Positions 1 to 11,570 are shown, numbered from the stretch's first letter. The stretch is DNA of 64,000 nt from Aegilops tauschii subsp. strangulata (GCF_002575655.3 NC_053037.3:326085294-326149293); one strand, 5' to 3'. The notes: generated from the letters alone by a model not told the origin. Program-made: numbers and translations.

Positions 1-2
1 TC

Positions 3-335
3 ACAATGTCGCGGATTGACACAACACTCTGGCCAAGGGCAATGCTCCAGAATGACCTTGAGTCTCTGATGACTCGACTTAATGAAATTCCCGGTCGAGT
101 GCAAGAATGGAAGAAGTCTTCTGCCCGGTGCGGCGCTGATGTGGCTCTGTCTTTGGTTCGCATCCATTGCAAGGAAGCGCGAGAAGAGAAGCTGGCAGCG
201 ATCAAGGTTGCCAACACCAAGAAGCACGACTTCCAATCTTTCATGGAGACCTTCATTGCTGCTGCCACTCGGATTGCCGACGAAATCGACCTGGACGAAT
301 TCGTTGAACCTGCCAGCCCTCCTCCTGTGGAGTGA
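3..335 (+). CDS. Last exon of antisense gene of outer Gypsy (partial)
   Basis: An open frame enters from the left edge and ends with TGA at 333-335. About 109 residues are visible from the first Met. They closely match the C-terminal exon of the antisense gene in the inner Gypsy (25928-26326, minus): both contain a RVQEWKKSSAR stretch and an acidic C-terminus. It lies on the strand opposite to the host element's gag-pol, so it is the homologous antisense gene rather than part of pol. The Met at 6 is probably internal, because the inner copy has coding sequence upstream of this point. The function is unknown. The upstream exons, with the Transposase_28-like domain, would lie outside the window. 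Confidence 0.7.
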   Translation, partial: TMSRIDTTLWPRAMLQNDLESLMTRLNEIPGRVQEWKKSSARCGADVALSLVRIHCKEAREEKLAAIKVANTKKHDFQSFMETFIAAATRIADEIDLDEFVEPASPPPVE

Positions 336-543
336 ACAAACTTTTATGCCTCACCTTAAATTTGACTTGGAATGCCGAGTGATTTTGTAACCGTTAAACT
401 CCTTCGGGCTTGATGCCCGAGTACTTTAATCCGCGGTCGGAACGTTAGGATTTTATCTGAATTTGGTTTATCTCCGAATATGCTTGTGCTTGCCTTCGAG
501 TGGGATTTGTTCTTCACTCGGAATATTTTTTGTACTTGGGATG

Positions 544-850
544 CAGCTCTGAGGAAGAGGTTCCAGCCGACCTGCACCTCGTTGTCCTTGCGGATGAGGA
601 TGGAGCGCACGTCATACTTGTGGCGCAGCTCCGAGGAGAAGGTTGCAGTCGACCTGCACCTCGTTGTCCTTGCGGATGAGGATGGAGCACACGTTATACT
701 TGTGGCGCAGCTCTAAGGAGAAGGTTGCAGTCGACCTGCACCTCGTGGTCCTTGCGGATGAGGATGGAGCGCACATTGTATTTGTGGCGCAGCTCTGAGG
801 AGAAGGTTGCAGTCAACCTGCACCTCGTCGTCCTTGCGGATAGGGATGCG
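544..850. repeat. 82-bp tandem repeat, about 4 copies
   Basis: The phrase cagctc..gaggagaagg recurs at 544, 626, 708 and 790, a regular 82-bp step, with small substitutions between units. The array lies between the antisense gene's last exon and the 72-bp array of the outer Gypsy. The inner Gypsy has the equivalent array in inverse orientation at 25321-25730 with about five units. Confidence 0.9.
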
Positions 851-861
851 CTTCAAACTTA

Positions 862-1475
862 GGCGAGTACTGGACTATAGCTAAGCCCCCGAGTGGGAGG
901 TTTTCTCACCACTCGGTAGGATTTTTCAAACTTAGGCGAGTACTGGACTGCAGCTAAGCCCCCGAGTGGGAGGGTTGCTCATCGCTCGGTGGGATTTTTC
1001 AAACTTAGGCGAGTACTGGACTGCAGCTAAGCCCCTGAGTGGGAGGGTTGCTCACCGCTCGGTGGGATTTTTCAAACTTAGGCGAGTACTGGACTGCAGC
1101 TAAGCCCTCGAGTGGGAGGGTTGCTCACCACTCGGTAGGATTTTTCAAACTTAGGCGAGTACTGGACTGCAGCTAAGCCCCCAAGTGAGAGGGTAGCTCA
1201 CCACTCGGTAGGATTTTTCAAAGTTAGGCGAGTACTGGACTGCAGCTAAGCCCCCGAGTGAGAGGCTTGCTCACCACTCGGTAGGATTTTTCAAACTTAG
1301 GCGAGTACTGGACTGGAGCTAAGCCCCCGAGTGGGAGGGCTGCTCACCACTCGGTAGGATTTTTCAAACTTAGGTGAAACGGATTCGCAGCTAAGCCCCC
1401 GAGTGAGAGGCTTGGTCACCACTCGGTAGGATTTTTTTTAAACCTAGGCAAAACGGATTCGCAGCTAAGGCACCC
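862..1475. repeat. About 72-bp tandem repeat, about 9 copies
   Basis: Each unit contains a ttaggcgagtactggact core, then agctaagcccccgagtg and a ccactcggtaggattttt tail. The last two units carry a variant core (aaacggattcgcagctaag). The array lies just downstream of the outer Gypsy integrase. The inner Gypsy has about 17 copies at 24100-25312, including the same variant. Confidence 0.9.
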
Positions 1476-1567
1476 ACTGGGGGATTTGAAACATAAAAAA
1501 GAAACAGCAAACATTTAGGAGACTGTAAAACTGTGTCTTTGATAACCAAACTAGAAGGTATTTCTTA

Positions 1568-2567
1568 TTACATCTGAATGCTTAAGTATAAAAGGCGGCG
1601 GAGCAACTCCGCATTCCAAGCGTGTGGCTTGTCTTTCTTGTGCTCAACGTTGTAAAGGTGGTACGCTCCATTGTGGAGCACTCTTGTGACGATGAAGGGG
1701 CCTTCCCAAGCAGGAGCGAGCTTGTGTCGTTTCTGTTGATCCACTCGAAGAACCAAGTCTCCCTCTTGAAATGCTCGACCCCTCACATTTCTGGCGTGGA
1801 ATCGACACAGGTCTTGCTAATAGATGGTCGACCGGATCAGGGCCATCTCTCTTTCCTCTTCCAGGAGATCAACTGGATCTTGCCATGCCTGTTCTGCTTC
1901 ATCTTCTGAGAAAAGCTCAACTCGGGGTGCATTGTGAAGCAAGTCACTCGGGAGTACAGCCTCAGCTCCATAGACCAAGAAGAATGGAGTTCGGCCAGTC
2001 GACCGATTGGGAGTTGTCCTCAATCCCCAAAGCACTGATGGAAGTTCATCGACCCAGGCGCCCGCTGCGTGCTTGAGATCACGCATCAGTCGGGGTTTCG
2101 GTCCTTTGAGAATCAGTCTGTTTGCTCTTTCAGCTTGTCCATTCGACTAGGGGTGGGCGACTGAAGCATAGTCGACTCGAGTACCTTGGGAAGCATAGAA
2201 GGCTCTGAACTCATGAGAATCGAAGTTCGACCCATTGTCAGTGATGACGCTGTGCGGAACACCATATCTGAATGTTAACTCTCTGATGAAACTGACAGCA
2301 GTACTGGCTTCAAGGTTTTTGATAGTTTTGGCTTCAATCCATTTGGTAAATTTGTCGACTGCTACGAGCACATGAGTGAAGCCGCTCCTACCAGTCCTCA
2401 GAGGTCCAACCATATCCAATCCCCAAACAGCAAAGGGCCAGACGAGTGGAATGGTCTTCAGGGCTAGTGCAGGCTTGTGAGACATGTTGGTGTAAAACTG
2501 GCAGCCTTCACATTTGTCGACTATTTCTTTTGCAATCTCATTTGCTCGTGGCCAATAAAATCCTGCT
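1568..2567 (-). pseudogene. Gypsy integrase, C-terminal two thirds (outer element)
   Basis: Minus-strand frame 2567 to 1568 encodes the integrase catalytic core and C-terminal region of the outer Gypsy. Visible are the first catalytic Asp in GLDMVGPL, the second in VITDNGSNF, the Glu region just after the first stop (NGQAERAN), and the tail that ends the polyprotein (EGPFIVTRV, GAYHLYNV). One frame runs throughout and is cut by two amber codons, near 2144 and at 1817. Both fall where the inner copy reads Gln, so they look like CAG-to-TAG changes. The zinc-binding N-terminus of this integrase is at the other end of the insertion, just right of 30793. The gene is dead both by its stops and by the 28-kb insertion. 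Confidence 0.88.
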
Positions 2568-3144
2568 TGATGAGGACATAGACCTGGGGTAGGGTAATAG
2601 GCCTGACCTATACGTCCTACCTAAGGTCCTTGTCCTAGAAGAAAAGAAGTTCAAGAGTAAATAGAGGGGGGCCAACAAAGGTGTCGAGTGCAATCCACTC
2701 AACCTACCATTCACTCGGAGACCCCTCCTTATTTAGGTCACTCGGCCACTAAACCACTCGACGTGCAGAAGACCTGAAGCCACTCTGCACAGCAACGGTC
2801 GGGCGTTTACTCATATACTTAATGATAATTTATAGCACTTTATTACGAACGTTACCTGTAACGCTCTCTCTTTATGTACATGGAACCCTGTGTAACGTGG
2901 GTTGGCTGGGGTCCTGGCGCACTCTATATAAGATGCCCCCCTCCACTGGCACAAGGGTTCGCACCCCTGTAAACACACACATACATAATCCAGTCGACCG
3001 CCTCCGGGCTCCGAGACGTAGGGCTGTTACTTCTTCCGAGAAGGGCCTGAACTCGTAAAACTCGTGTGTACAACTTCGCCATAGCTAGGATCTTGCCTCT
3101 CCATACTTACCCCCTATTCTACTGTCAGTCTTAGTACCTTGACA
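2568..3144 (+). repeat. 5' LTR of inner Gypsy
   Basis: It starts TGATGAGGACATAG and ends TTGACA, 577 bp, and pairs with 30207-30788. It is preceded by the TSD CTGCT and followed directly by the primer-binding site. The outer Gypsy LTR at 35976-36522 is a diverged relative in the opposite orientation. Confidence 0.95.
2925..2932 (+). promoter_or_regulatory. TATA box of inner Gypsy 5' LTR
   Basis: TATATAAG in a GC-rich setting about two thirds into the LTR, the usual place for the U3 promoter. The 3' LTR has the same motif near 30568, and the outer LTR has it in inverse orientation near 36188. Confidence 0.6.
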
Positions 3145-3145
3145 A

Positions 3146-3164
3146 TTGGCGCCCACCGTGGGGC
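3146..3164 (+). other. Primer-binding site of inner Gypsy
   Basis: TTGGCGCCCACCGTGGGGC begins two bases after the LTR. The same sequence lies next to the outer element's LTR at 35956-35974 on the minus strand. I do not assign the tRNA species. Confidence 0.75.
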
Positions 3165-3217
3165 AGGTGTCTTAGCGACTTGTTGGAGAAGTTGCAATTT
3201 TTCCGATCCCCATCATC

Positions 3218-5789
3218 ATGGTTTCTGGCGGAGGATTGGCCGAGGGCCGCGAGATCCATCTCGGCGCGCTCATGTTCGTCGCTGACGACTCCGCTTGGCT
3301 CCAAGAGGCTCCACTCGATGTCGAGGCGCTCCCCGTCCGTGGGGCAACACACTTTCCCGCATGCGTCCGCGGCGTCCTTCTGCGGCAGCCGTCGACTCAG
3401 TATCGGTCGGCTCCTGTGGCGTCCTCGCTCCCTGCTGTTCGCCGGCGCAAGTGTTCCGGTCGGTCGTGGCTCCAGCGGTGGGTGAGGCACGCGGTGGCTC
3501 GCCAGTTGGCCACCCCACAAGTCGCGGCAATCGAGCCCGACGAAACTCTCTACGTCCTGTTCTACCTGTCGACTGGCTCCGTCGAGACGGCATCCGAGTG
3601 CGACAGCAGTGACCCCACGGCGGAAGTCCTGATGGTCAATGGACCGCACAGTCCTCCTTGCTTCCCCCGCGACGACGATGGCGATGGCGGAGGCGATCCG
3701 TCGCGCGTCCATGAGGAGTACCACTATGGATGCGCTTCACACTCCTATCGTTGGAGAAACCCCCGAGGCCCGGGCCTTGGAGGAGGCGCGCCTGGCCAAC
3801 TTGGCTGAGTGCACTCGACTGGAGAATCTCCAGCACGCACTCGACGAGCGTGCTTGGCAGCGGATTCCTGAGTCCAGTCGACGACAGCTTTTTGCGCCTC
3901 CAACTCAGGTATACCGAACTCCGATTCAGAATCTCACAGCTGCAGCCCGAATAGCAGAGTCGATTCAGCCTTCCCAGTCAGAAGCTGGCAGAGGTTTGAT
4001 GCAGATCCGGGCTTTACTCCGGGCAGCGGGAGAGCAGAACACAGCAGTGTCTCAGTCGCGGAATAGGATTCATAGCAGATCTGTGGTGGCAGACACAGTT
4101 CAGTCTGCTCACATCCCAAGATCGCCTCCGAGGCGTGAGGGACGTGGAGATCGGCGAGAACAGTACAGAAACCATGAGCAGTATGATCACCGACTCGACC
4201 ACGATGATCGTCGTCGAGTGCCCACTCCTCCCCCAAGGAGTGGGTCATACATGCCTCGGCAACACGATGACAGACGCCCTCACAGTGGTGGGCGAAGGAT
4301 TCCAGTCGACCCCCGAGAGTCGGGCTTTGATGCGAGATCTATTCTTGTTCAGGGTCTGGTTGATAGGAACAGAGCTCACATAGAAGGTCATGACAGCGAT
4401 TATCCGACTGGCAGTAGAGTGCATGTCTCAGGTCCAGAGTGTTTCAGCAGAGCCATCAGGGCTGCAGTGATTCCTCCCATCTTCAGGTTGGCGACTGGAG
4501 TCAGCAAGTTCACTGGTGAGTCCAAGCCTGACACTTGGCTTGAGGACTACCGAGTGGTTGTTCAGATTGGCTGCGGCAATGATGAAGTGGCCATGAAACA
4601 CCTTCCTCTGATGTTGGAGGGCTCGGCCAAAGCGTGGTTCAATCAGTTAGCACCTGGCAGCATATATAGTTGGGAGGAACTCGCCCGAGTGTTTGTTAGG
4701 ACCTTTGAAGGTACATGCAAACGGCCAGCAGGGTTAACAGAGTTGCAGTCCTGTGTGCAGAAACCGAATGAAACCTTGAGAGATTATATCCAGAGATGGA
4801 TCACGTTGCACCACACAGTGGAGAATGTGTCAGATCACCAAGCAGTTTGTGCCTTCAAGGAAGGTGTCAAGTATCGAGAATTGAACCTGAAGTTCGGTCG
4901 GACCGGGGATATGTCTCTGATTCGGATGATGGAGATTGCCACCAAGTATGCTAATGGTGAAGAGGAGGATCGACTCCGGAGTGGCAAGCACAAAACAGTC
5001 GCCCAAGAAAACGGAGGAGGGAATTCCAGTTGGAAACAGAAGCGCAAAGCAGAGCCAGCTGCTCCTGGTGAAGCCTTAGCCGTGACTCAAGGAAAGTTCA
5101 AGGGGAAGCCCAAAGGGACGTGGAACCCCAAGAAAGTGAAAGATCAAGATGGAAATGATGTGTTGGATTTACCATGCCACATTCACACCAAAAAAGATGA
5201 AGAGGGTAATTTCATTTACCCTAAACACACCACTCGACAGTGTCGGCTCCTGATTCAGCAGTTCCGAGAGAAACAACCCAAGGAGAAGGAAAAGGAGTCG
5301 GACAAGGGTGAGGATAAGGAAGAAGATGATGATGGTTTCCCCAACGTCAATTCCACTCTGATGATTTTTGCTGATGTTGAGAGAAAAAGTCGACTGAAAG
5401 TCATTAATAGAGAAGTGAACATGGTCGCTCCGGCGATGCCCAGTTATTTGAAGTGGTCTCAGACTGCCATTACATTCGACCAGTCTGATCACCCAGCGCG
5501 CATAGCCACCCCTGGGAGGCAAGCGTTGGTGGTCGACCCAGTTGTCGAAGGCACTCGGCTGACTAAGGTGCTGATGGATGGTGGCAGTGGCCTGAATATC
5601 CTTTATGCCGAAACCTTGAAAGGGATGGGCATTCCGATGTCCAAACTTAGTGAAAGAAATATGAGTTTCCATGGGGTTATACCTGGCAAGAAGGCTGAAT
5701 CACTCGGCCAGGTCGCCCTTGATGTGGTTTTCGGTGATTCTAAGAATTACAGCAAGGAAAAGTTGACATTTGAAGTCGTGGATTTCTAG
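3218..5789 (+). pseudogene. Gypsy gag and protease (inner element)
   Basis: Gag starts at ATG 3218. The frame shifts near 3721, where the outer copy has about 16 extra residues, so a small deletion is likely, and then runs open from 3639 to 5789. The central part (4430-4990) is a Retrotrans_gag domain, with DTWLEDY, LEGSAKAWF and ELARVFVRTF. A Lys/Glu-rich linker follows. The retropepsin-type protease has its active site at LMDGGSGLNIL near 5570. The frame stops at 5787-5789 (TAG) where the outer copy reads Gln, so the break is a point mutation and not a programmed gag-pol boundary. I saw no clear CCHC knuckle. The product would package RNA and process the polyprotein; here it is defective. 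Confidence 0.88.
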
Positions 5790-7206
5790 AGTGCTTATCA
5801 TGCTATTCTGGGTAGGCCTGCTTATGCACGTTTTATGGCTCGACTATGTTACGTGTACCTCAAATTGAAGATGCCTGGTCCCAGAGGAGTGATCACTATC
5901 ACTGGCAATCGGCAGAAGGCGGAAGAGTGCTTCCAGAAGGGCTCAAAGATCGCCGATGCACAAATGGCAGTAGTAGAATTGCAAGAGTATCAGAAAAATG
6001 CAGATCCGAGTGATTTGCTGCGAGCCAAGAAGCCTGCCACAGACTCTGCATTTCAGTCGTCCGGTGAAACGAAGCCGGTTCATATTCACCCGACCGATCC
6101 CAATGCTGCTCCAACTCACATCTCAACAACACTCGACAGCAAATAGGAAGAAGCGCTCATCCAGTTCCTCCGTGAGAACTGGGACATGTTTGCATGGAAA
6201 CCTTCTGACATGCCGGGTGTTCCCAGGGGCTGGCTGAGCACCGTTTGTGTGTCGACCCAAAAGTGAAACCAGTCAAAGAACATCTTCGACGGTCCGCCAT
6301 ACAGAAGAGAAAAGCAATTGGTGAAGAAGTGGCTCGGCTCCTGGCAGCTGAGTTCATCCGAGAGATTTACCATTCCGAGTGGCTCGCCAATGTTGTCATG
6401 GCCCCCAAGAAGGACGACTCACTTCGCATGTGCATTGACTTTAACCATATCAATCGGGCCTGCCCGAAAGATCATTTTCCTCTCCCCCGCATCGACCAAA
6501 TAGTCGATTCGACTGCGGGGTGTGAGCGCTTGTCCTTTTTGGACGCCTATTCCGGGTAGCATCATATCCGATTGTATGGACCCGATGAGATAAAAACAGC
6601 TTTCATCACTCCATTCGGGTGCTTCTGTTATGTCACCATGCCATTCGGCCTCAAGAATGCCGGAGCCACGTTCATGAGGATGATTCAGAAGTGTTTGCTC
6701 ACTCAAATCAGTCGGAATGTGGAAGCATACATGGATGACATTGTAGTCAAGTCACTTAAGGGTTCCGACCTGCTGGCTGACCTTGCTGAAACTTTTGCCA
6801 ACCTCAGAAGGTACGATATCAAGCTTAATCCATCAAAGTGCACATTCGGAGTTCCTGGCGGAAAATTACTCGGTTTACTCGTTTCCGAACGAGGGATCGA
6901 CGCTAACCCAGAGAAAGTTGGTGCTATACTCCGGATGAAACGCCCTGTGCGTGTGCACGATGTCCAGAAGCCTACTGGTTGTTTGGCCGCCTTGAGTCGA
7001 TTCATTTCTCGCCTCGGTGAAAAGGCATTGCCTCTTTACCGACTGATGAAGAAGTCTGATAAGTTCGAGTGGACTCCTGAAGCTGATGCAGCGTTTGTAG
7101 AGCTCAAAGCCCTGCTTTCCACCCAGCCGGTGCTCGCTGCCCCAATCAGCAAAGAGCCTTTACTGCTTTACATTGCAGCCACTGGACAAGTTGTCAGTAC
7201 AGTACT
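5790..7206 (+). pseudogene. Gypsy reverse transcriptase (inner element, first half of pol)
   Basis: This is in the same frame register as gag-protease at first. A linker is followed by the RT: LRMCIDFNHINRACPKDHFP (6425-6485), the FLDAYSG block (6536-6556), the MPFGLKNAGATF block (6638-6674) and the catalytic YMDD at about 6729. A thumb/connection region follows, ending in FVELKALLSTQPVLAAPIS. Stops occur after the linker (about 6144) and at FLDAYSG (TAG at 6557, Tyr in the outer copy), and there is a frame change near 6150-6245. The frame is cut at 7206 by the nested Copia and resumes at 21827 with RNase H. Confidence 0.9.
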
Positions 7207-8691
7207 TGTAAGTGCATCTAGTGCCCCTTAGTGATTTTGGTGTATTGAAGACTTATAAGTTAAGGGACTAATGCGTTTGTGAGTGTACACAGATCTATAA
7301 GTCTATGAGGAGTTTGATATTTACAGAGAAAGTCGACCCCTAAAAATGAAGTTCTTCGACTGAAGACTTTGGATTTCTGAAGACTTTGAAAGTGAAGAAA
7401 TTGGTGTGACCTTGAAGACTTGGTATTCATTTGAGGAACATGAAGCGTGAAGACTTTTGTTTTCGTAGTTTCATTTTCTCTTTCTTGAGTCATAGGAAAC
7501 ACCGTACTATTAAAGGGGGTCGAGGAAATACTAAGGAAAAATTTCCATGTGATGCTCAACTCAAAATCCTACACCTACCAATCCCTTCGAGTGAAGCCAT
7601 TGGAAATCTCATACAGTTCAGTCATATTCTTCAGTGACAGAGACGAAGTTCTTCTGGTCTCTGAGGAATTTGTTCTGACTGAGGAGTTAGGAATTCGCCA
7701 GTGCGGATTGCCTACACAGTGAGGAACATGATAGCCCTGAGGAATTTGATACTCAAATTTCCGACCGTTGTTGTGCTATGCGCCAGCTGTCCCAAAATAT
7801 CTACCCACCTAATGGTCATATCATTGAAGCGCATTTATGTCTTATCATGTCGGGCTGCTCCCTAGGCGATAAATAGCCGCCCCCTACAACCACTAGCTGG
7901 TTGGCTGCTCCGAGAGAAACTGACACTTGTCAATTGAGAGCATCCCATCCTCCGAGGAATTTGAGTGAAAATCATCAAGTGAGGAAATACCCCAAACCCA
8001 AACACCTACAAACCCCAAGTGATTGAGCATCACTGAAGAGATTGATCCTGTGTGGATCCGACACTTGTTACCTTTGAAGACTGTGCTTCTTCCAGACGGT
8101 TAGGCGTCATGGTCTAGATCATCCAAGAGGAAATTGTGGATTGCCGAGTGACCGAGTTTGTGAAGGTTTGGAAGTCACCTGAAGACTTACCACGAGTGAT
8201 TGGACGAGGTCTGTGTGACCTTAGTTCAAGGAGAATACGGTGAGGACTGTGTGTCCGGAACTGGGTGTCCTCAGGTTTAAATACCTAGCCGCTCCAACCA
8301 GACGTACAACTGAGACAGCAGTTGGAACTGGTCTACCAAATCATTGTCTTCACCAAGCCAACTGGTCCTATTTCCTGAACTCTTTCATTTCCTCATTACT
8401 GTGTTGTATGCTTGTTCATATCTGTGTTTGAAGACTTTGACTGAAGACTTTCTCAATTTCCTCACTCTGTTTGTCTTCATCCTGTGTTATCCCGTGTTTA
8501 CGCTTTCTGTACTCTGCTTGTTTTCATTTCATCGTGATGACTATGCTTGTGCTCTGCTATGCATACTTTTGAGTACTTATTCCGCTGCAAGTAGTTCTTC
8601 GCTAAGGAATTTCCTCACCCACAAATTCCTCAGTGAAGAATTTTTAAAAATTGCCTATTCACCCCCCTCTAGTCGATATAACACACTTTCA
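7207..8691 (+). repeat. 5' LTR of nested Copia
   Basis: 1485 bp, starting TGTAAGTGCATC and ending ACACTTTCA, directly before the primer site. Against the 3' LTR I count about 30 substitutions by eye, plus a 15-bp tandem duplication present only in the 3' copy (near 21580). It is rich in GAAGACTT and TTCCTCA words that also recur through the internal region. Confidence 0.95.
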
Positions 8692-8693
8692 AT

Positions 8694-8705
8694 TGGTATC
8701 AGAGC
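8694..8705 (+). other. Primer-binding site (initiator tRNA-Met type)
   Basis: TGGTATCAGAGC lies three bases after the LTR end. This is the classic complement of the 3' end of plant initiator tRNA-Met used by Copia elements. Confidence 0.9.
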
Positions 8706-8758
8706 AAGGTACTCCCTTGTTCTGTGTGATTTTGGTTTAACCGCCTGGAGTTTTTGTT

Positions 8759-11335
8759 ATGTCGACCGCAGGTATGATCAAGGTCTCTGCTGGGTGTCCT
8801 ACCTTCGATGGGACGGACTACCCCTACTGGAAGAATAAGAGGCGAATGCATCTTGAGGCAATTGATAACGATCTCTGGTATGTTGTGGAAAAAGGTGTTC
8901 CCTCGGTCTCACCCTCACTGAACGCTGCCGATGTGAAGAAATTCAAGCAACTCGATTCTCAAGCAAAGAATATCATATGTGGCCATCTGAGCAAAGGACA
9001 GTATGGAAGAGTGAGTGCTTTGGAAACTGCTAAGCTTATCTGGGATAGGCTGTCCAAAGTAAATGAAGGAGTCTCAACACAATGTGACTCTCGAGTTGCT
9101 GTTCTTCGCAATCTCTTCAACCGCTTCAAAAGACTCGACAATGAAAATGTTCAACAAACCTTCGATCGCCTCACTGACATCTCAAATGAGCTTCAAGCAC
9201 TTGGTGCCAATGACATCACCGACCACGAGGTGGTGAAGAAACTGCTGAGATCGCTTCACTCTTTATTTGATACTCTGGCATTGATGATACAAGAGCGTGC
9301 TGATTACAAGTCACTTGACCCCGCTGATATCCTCGAAAGGCTAAACACTCATGAGTTCCAGCTTGCTGAAAAGAGAGATCTCTATGGTTCGAGCTATGGC
9401 AGATCACGTGCACTGAAGGCCAAGGCAGTTTATGAGTCTGAAGATGAAGACTCTGATGGCAGCCTTGGTGATCCTGAAGAACTGAGTAATGATCTAGCAC
9501 TGCTCGTGAAGAAATTCCAGAAGTTCTCGAGACGTGGTCGCTTTGGAAGACCCTCAAGGAGCAATGATTCTTCATCCAGTGACTACAAGAAGAGGCTTTG
9601 TCATAAATGCAAGAAACCAGGACACTACATTCAAGATTGTCCTCAATGGGAAAAGGAATCAAAGAAGAAGAAATACAAGGATTACAGTTCTAATGATGCT
9701 AAGAAAAAGAAGAAATCCTCAAAATCTTCATCATCAAAATCCTCAAAGTCTTCATCTCACAAGAAGAGCAGCTCCAAGAAGGCTCGGGCATTCATTGGCA
9801 AGGAAATGGACTCTGAAGCTGAATCTGAAGAAAATGAGGAAGAGGAGGCATCTGAGGATTCCGAATCCGGTGTGGCGAGCCTAGCCCTCGCTACTGCATT
9901 CGTCAGCAAGTCCATCTTCAACCCTGAAGAAAATGACCTCACCAACAAGGCTGATGACGGCAATGATGACTACGCTCCCACCTATTGCTTCATGGCAAAG
10001 GGTGCCAAGGTACTCAAATATTCCTCGTCTGAATCAAGTGAAAATGAATCTGATGAAAACCTTAAGCCCAGCTATTCTAAACTTGCTAAGATTGCTGTGA
10101 AACAACAAAGGGCTCTTGAAAAGGTTCAAAACATGCTAGACAAAAGTTATGATATGTTGGGTGAAGAAATGGATCGCACTAAAACCTTGACTGAAAATCT
10201 TCAGAGAATTCAGACTAGGTTTGACAACCTTCAAGGTCATCATAACACTCTCTTGTCTGATCATGAGAAGCTTTCTTATGAATTTCTTCAAAGAAAGCAA
10301 GATCTTGAAAAGCTAAGAGTGAGTTATGAAGATCTTCAGAAGGAGCGCGATTCATTACTTGCTCAACAAATCAGCGCTGCTCAGGAAGAATTTGTTCCTC
10401 CATGTTTGAAATGCATTGAACGTGAATCTGCTAATTCTTCACCAGAATGTTCAAATGCTTCTAATGCTACAAATTCCTCAACTACCTCTGCTATCATTAA
10501 TTCCTCATCTGAGGACATTGCTAGTATCACTGACGATGCAGGGCTGAAGGAATTGTACATGACAGGCATGTACAAAAGCCTCAAAGGGCATCAGACTCTT
10601 TGTGATGTGCTTAAAAAGCAGATCCTCAACAGGAACCCTAGGAAAGAGGGTATTGCCTTTGAGAGGAAACTCAATGCTGATGGTACATATTGGGAGCCTG
10701 AGCAGTACCCCAAAACCTCATGGGTTGCTGCAAAGGGACCTCCAGTAGATCCATCTAACTTATCTGGCTTTACATGTGAATCTCCTCACTCTTCTAATGA
10801 GTCATTTGACTCCAACTATAAACTGTTCAAAAATCAGAATGGTGAAGTATTTGCTAGATATGTTGGCACTAACTGCAGGAACGGTTCTCCTATGAAGAAA
10901 ATCTGGGTTCCCAAAAGGTGCCTTGAAAGTCTTCAGGTGAATGTCCTCATGACACCACCTGTGAAGAATAGGAACCCCAGATCAAATTCTTCATATGGAC
11001 CAAATTCTTCATATGGATCCAAGTCCTCATACGGACCAAATTCCTCACATGGATCAAATTCCTCAAAAGGATCAAAGTCCTCATATGAACATCATCGTGC
11101 TAACAACTCTGTTTCGCAGGGAAGAGCCAAGGGCTATGAATATGAGCATTATTCTTCTAATCATTATGTTCATAAGTCCTCGAAGAATTTCTCTGCTTAT
11201 TCATATGCTTACCCTAACTTCTCTTATGTGAAACGAAATGGATTGGCTTCTATGCCACCTTTTTCATATGGAGCTCGCAGAGTGATGAACTCTTTGCCAC
11301 CCCTTCAGATGTGGGTGGTGAAGAAAAAGAACTAA
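8759..11335 (+). CDS. Copia gag polyprotein
   Basis: An intact 858-residue frame. The N-terminal third is a UBN2/gag-polypeptide domain, with the typical FDGTDYPYWK start, the LWDRL-like LIWDRL and the LLRSL motifs. A CCHC zinc knuckle, CHKCKKPGHYIQDC, lies at about residues 280-293. It is followed by Ser/Lys-rich and acidic tracts, a predicted coiled coil (about residues 450-540), and a short Ser-Tyr-Gly repeat (about 740-770). The ATG at 8759 follows the primer site by about 50 bases and begins the conserved domain. The product would form the virus-like particle. Length well above ordinary Copia gag fits the SIRE branch. It is the only undamaged retroelement frame in the window. Confidence 0.9.
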   Translation: MSTAGMIKVSAGCPTFDGTDYPYWKNKRRMHLEAIDNDLWYVVEKGVPSVSPSLNAADVKKFKQLDSQAKNIICGHLSKGQYGRVSALETAKLIWDRLSKVNEGVSTQCDSRVAVLRNLFNRFKRLDNENVQQTFDRLTDISNELQALGANDITDHEVVKKLLRSLHSLFDTLALMIQERADYKSLDPADILERLNTHEFQLAEKRDLYGSSYGRSRALKAKAVYESEDEDSDGSLGDPEELSNDLALLVKKFQKFSRRGRFGRPSRSNDSSSSDYKKRLCHKCKKPGHYIQDCPQWEKESKKKKYKDYSSNDAKKKKKSSKSSSSKSSKSSSHKKSSSKKARAFIGKEMDSEAESEENEEEEASEDSESGVASLALATAFVSKSIFNPEENDLTNKADDGNDDYAPTYCFMAKGAKVLKYSSSESSENESDENLKPSYSKLAKIAVKQQRALEKVQNMLDKSYDMLGEEMDRTKTLTENLQRIQTRFDNLQGHHNTLLSDHEKLSYEFLQRKQDLEKLRVSYEDLQKERDSLLAQQISAAQEEFVPPCLKCIERESANSSPECSNASNATNSSTTSAIINSSSEDIASITDDAGLKELYMTGMYKSLKGHQTLCDVLKKQILNRNPRKEGIAFERKLNADGTYWEPEQYPKTSWVAAKGPPVDPSNLSGFTCESPHSSNESFDSNYKLFKNQNGEVFARYVGTNCRNGSPMKKIWVPKRCLESLQVNVLMTPPVKNRNPRSNSSYGPNSSYGSKSSYGPNSSHGSNSSKGSKSSYEHHRANNSVSQGRAKGYEYEHYSSNHYVHKSSKNFSAYSYAYPNFSYVKRNGLASMPPFSYGARRVMNSLPPLQMWVVKKKN

Positions 11336-11570
11336 TCTCTTCTGCAAGGTCAGGTCTCCAGACGTACTTGAACGTCTGAAGAATTTGCTGGAGACCTGAA
11401 GTGTGCCTGAAAGGACGCAGGCTAATCATGAAGAAATGAACTTTCATTTCTCACGTCCTCATACTGCTTTATCTGTTCTATTGCTTGATGAAATTGATCT
11501 GATGAATTGATGTCATATTCTTCACTGATGAAGTATATGAAGTTCGTAAGCTGCACTAATTCATCTGCAG

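Larger units (their letters stand above)
1..2567 (-). mobile_element. Outer Gypsy LTR retrotransposon, 3' part (continues from 30794)
   Basis: This is the downstream half of a minus-strand Gypsy element whose upstream half is at 30794-36522. The integrase reading frame breaks off at 2567 and joins in register to the frame that ends at 30794, once the duplicated CTGCT at 2563-2567 and 30789-30793 is counted once. From right to left it holds the integrase end, a 72-bp tandem array, an 82-bp tandem array and the last exon of an oppositely oriented gene. Its 3' LTR must lie left of the window. The same order of parts is seen in the inner copy at 21827-30206. Confidence 0.9.

Noticed and set aside
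3146..3164. Naming the tRNA for the GGCGCC primer site
   Set aside because: I could not match it confidently to one tRNA from memory.
3131..3724. Overlapping open frames on both strands at 3131-3836
   Set aside because: They are shadows of the GC-rich gag N-terminus; only the frame from ATG 3218 matches the other element copy.
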